From a bacterium (lineage in GTDB: Bacteria > SM23-31 > JAUVVT01): a stretch of DNA of 5,083 nt. This document shows, piece after piece, positions 4,427 through 5,083 of this stretch (its first letter is position 1; each line of letters starts with the position of its first letter). The notes under the pieces are model-generated. The model ran no database searches and was not told the DNA's origin. It was given only the letters and a program-made list of their open reading frames with translations. The translations under genes were made by a program, and so were the position numbers. Location of the stretch: positions 1 to 5,083 of the forward strand of contig JAUWXV010000266.1 in the NCBI GenBank assembly GCA_030616165.1, read 5' to 3'.

Positions 4427-4957
4427 ATGCTGATTTTTTACAATGTCCCCAATGAGATTGCTTATAATATTTTTTATATTCTACATCCAGGTCATGTTGT
4501 TTTAAGTGCCATTGTTACAGCATCCATGTATAAATTATACAGCCACAAATCTAAATTGTGGAGTATAATTATGGTTGGCTATGTTGGCTCAATTGGCATA
4601 GCCACGTTAAGTGATTCAATAATTCCTTATTTTGGGGAAGTTCTCCTTAATCTTCCAAATAGAGAAATTCATTTAGGTTTTATTGAAGAATGGTGGTTAG
4701 TAAATCCTCTGGCTTTATTGGGTATTGCAATTGCTTATTTTAGACCGGAAACTAAATTTCCACATGCCGGACATGTTTTATTAAGTACATGGGCATCTTT
4801 GTTTCATATCATTATAGCCCTGGGAGAAACAATAAACTGGATTTTAATTATTGCAACATTTGTATTTTTGTTCTTAGCAGTCTGGATACCCTGCTGTGCA
4901 AGTGATATTATATTTCCTCTGTTGTTTGTTAAGAAAAGAACGGAAGGGGAAATTTAA
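4427..4957 (+). CDS. Polytopic membrane protein with duplicated HxGH motifs, function unknown
   Basis: I cannot assign a function. From the first ATG the protein has 176 residues; I think translation begins at 4349 or 4352, giving about 202 (numbering below uses 4349). It is strongly hydrophobic, with about six membrane segments near 14-31, 37-64, 71-97, 115-131, 138-159 and 163-194. H-P-G-H-V-V-L-S (46-53) and S-D-S-I-I-P (88-93) recur as H-A-G-H-V-L-L-S (139-146) and S-D-I-I-F-P (185-190), so two three-segment halves look like an ancient duplication. Other notable residues are paired Trp after two Glu (113-116) and Cys-Cys (182-183). Paired His in membrane segments could bind metal or haem, which is inference only. 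There is no signal peptide with a cleavage site. The preceding gene is separated by two hairpins, so it is probably transcribed alone. I recall similar uncharacterised proteins from other uncultured bacteria but cannot name a family. Confidence 0.8.
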   Translation: MLIFYNVPNEIAYNIFYILHPGHVVLSAIVTASMYKLYSHKSKLWSIIMVGYVGSIGIATLSDSIIPYFGEVLLNLPNREIHLGFIEEWWLVNPLALLGIAIAYFRPETKFPHAGHVLLSTWASLFHIIIALGETINWILIIATFVFLFLAVWIPCCASDIIFPLLFVKKRTEGEI

Positions 4958-4972
4958 TTGGTGGTTTTCCCC

Positions 4973-4991
4973 CCCCCGCTTAAAGCGGGGG
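4973..4991 (+). terminator. GC-rich hairpin after the membrane-protein gene
   Basis: CCCCCGCT (4973-4980) pairs with AGCGGGGG (4984-4991) around a TAA loop, 15 nt after the stop codon. T-rich sequence follows only at some distance (5000-5013), so termination is plausible but not textbook. The left arm lies in a run of nine C residues (4969-4977), which is also a place where sequencing length errors are common. The stem resembles the other GC-rich hairpins of the window. Confidence 0.5.
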
Positions 4992-5014
4992 TATTCGGTT
5001 TACTTACTTTTTTA

Positions 5015-5072
5015 CAGACAGGAATGTCTGTCCTACCGATTTATTTTTCAGACAGGAATGTGTGTCCTACCG
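5015..5072 (+). repeat. 24-bp repeat in two direct copies
   Basis: CAGACAGGAATGTCTGTCCT at 5015-5034, continuing ACCG to 5038, recurs at 5049-5072 with one mismatch (CTG to GTG). The start-to-start distance is 34 nt, and TTT-rich sequence follows each copy. The first copy forms a 7-bp hairpin, ACAGACA/TGTCTGT (5014-5031) with loop GGAA; the mismatch in the second copy breaks that pairing. Two copies of a unit with 10-nt separation do not make a CRISPR. The repeat may continue beyond the window, and a diverged relative lies at 2493-2529. Confidence 0.7.
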
Positions 5073-5083
5073 GTTTTTTTGAC

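Noticed and set aside
5014-5072. CRISPR array
   Set aside because: There are only two 24-bp units with a 10-nt T-rich gap, no spacer-sized unique sequence and no cas gene.
1-5083. tRNA, rRNA, transposase, phage, toxin-antitoxin or defence genes
   Set aside because: I looked on both strands and saw no cloverleaf, rRNA segment or recognisable protein of these kinds.

Overview
The window is AT-rich bacterial chromosomal DNA with four protein genes, all on the + strand, separated by long gaps full of repeats. The Tat-exported Gfo/Idh/MocA oxidoreductase belongs to a type that is very abundant in Planctomycetota, Verrucomicrobiota, Omnitrophota and related uncultured lineages. The gaps hold GC-rich hairpin repeats of the ATTCCC...GGGAAT kind. 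An uncultured bacterium of one of those groups is my best guess, but the sequence does not fix the phylum.

Layout. 1-373: AT-rich, no gene, ending in copy 1 of a ~140-bp dispersed repeat. 374-1738: secreted Gfo/Idh/MocA oxidoreductase. 1739-1953: leader region with a possible promoter and a 40-nt stem-loop. 1954-2457: small (swivel) subunit of a LeuCD/homoaconitase-type dehydratase. 2458-3069: a 612-bp gap of several repeat types, ending in copy 2 of the ~140-bp repeat. 3070-4083: an isocitrate/isopropylmalate-dehydrogenase-family enzyme. 4084-4188: the rest of that enzyme, in the same frame but behind a TAA. 4189-4270: two perfect hairpins. 4349/4427-4957: a six-segment integral membrane protein of unknown function. 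4958-5083: a poly-C hairpin and a 24-bp repeat in two copies.

How the genes fit together. The dehydratase small subunit and the beta-decarboxylating dehydrogenase catalyse consecutive steps (isomerise a 2-hydroxy acid, then oxidise and decarboxylate it) in leucine, citramalate/isoleucine, homocitrate/2-oxoadipate or TCA-type chemistry, so they probably serve one pathway. The large [4Fe-4S] dehydratase subunit is not in the window. The outer two genes have no evident link to this pathway.

The observations most worth checking are: (1) the dehydrogenase is cut by an in-frame TAA just before its conserved C-terminal T-Y-D-L-G-G segment, and the reading frame continues intact for 34 more codons; (2) the membrane protein appears to start upstream of its first ATG, at an ATT behind a strong Shine-Dalgarno sequence; (3) that protein is an internal duplication, each half with an H-x-G-H-V-x-L-S motif and an S-D-x-I-x-P-like motif; (4) near-identical ~140-bp repeats sit in the same orientation and at almost the same distance upstream of two unrelated genes. 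I did not find an obvious defence or other multi-gene novel system. The membrane protein is the most novel component.
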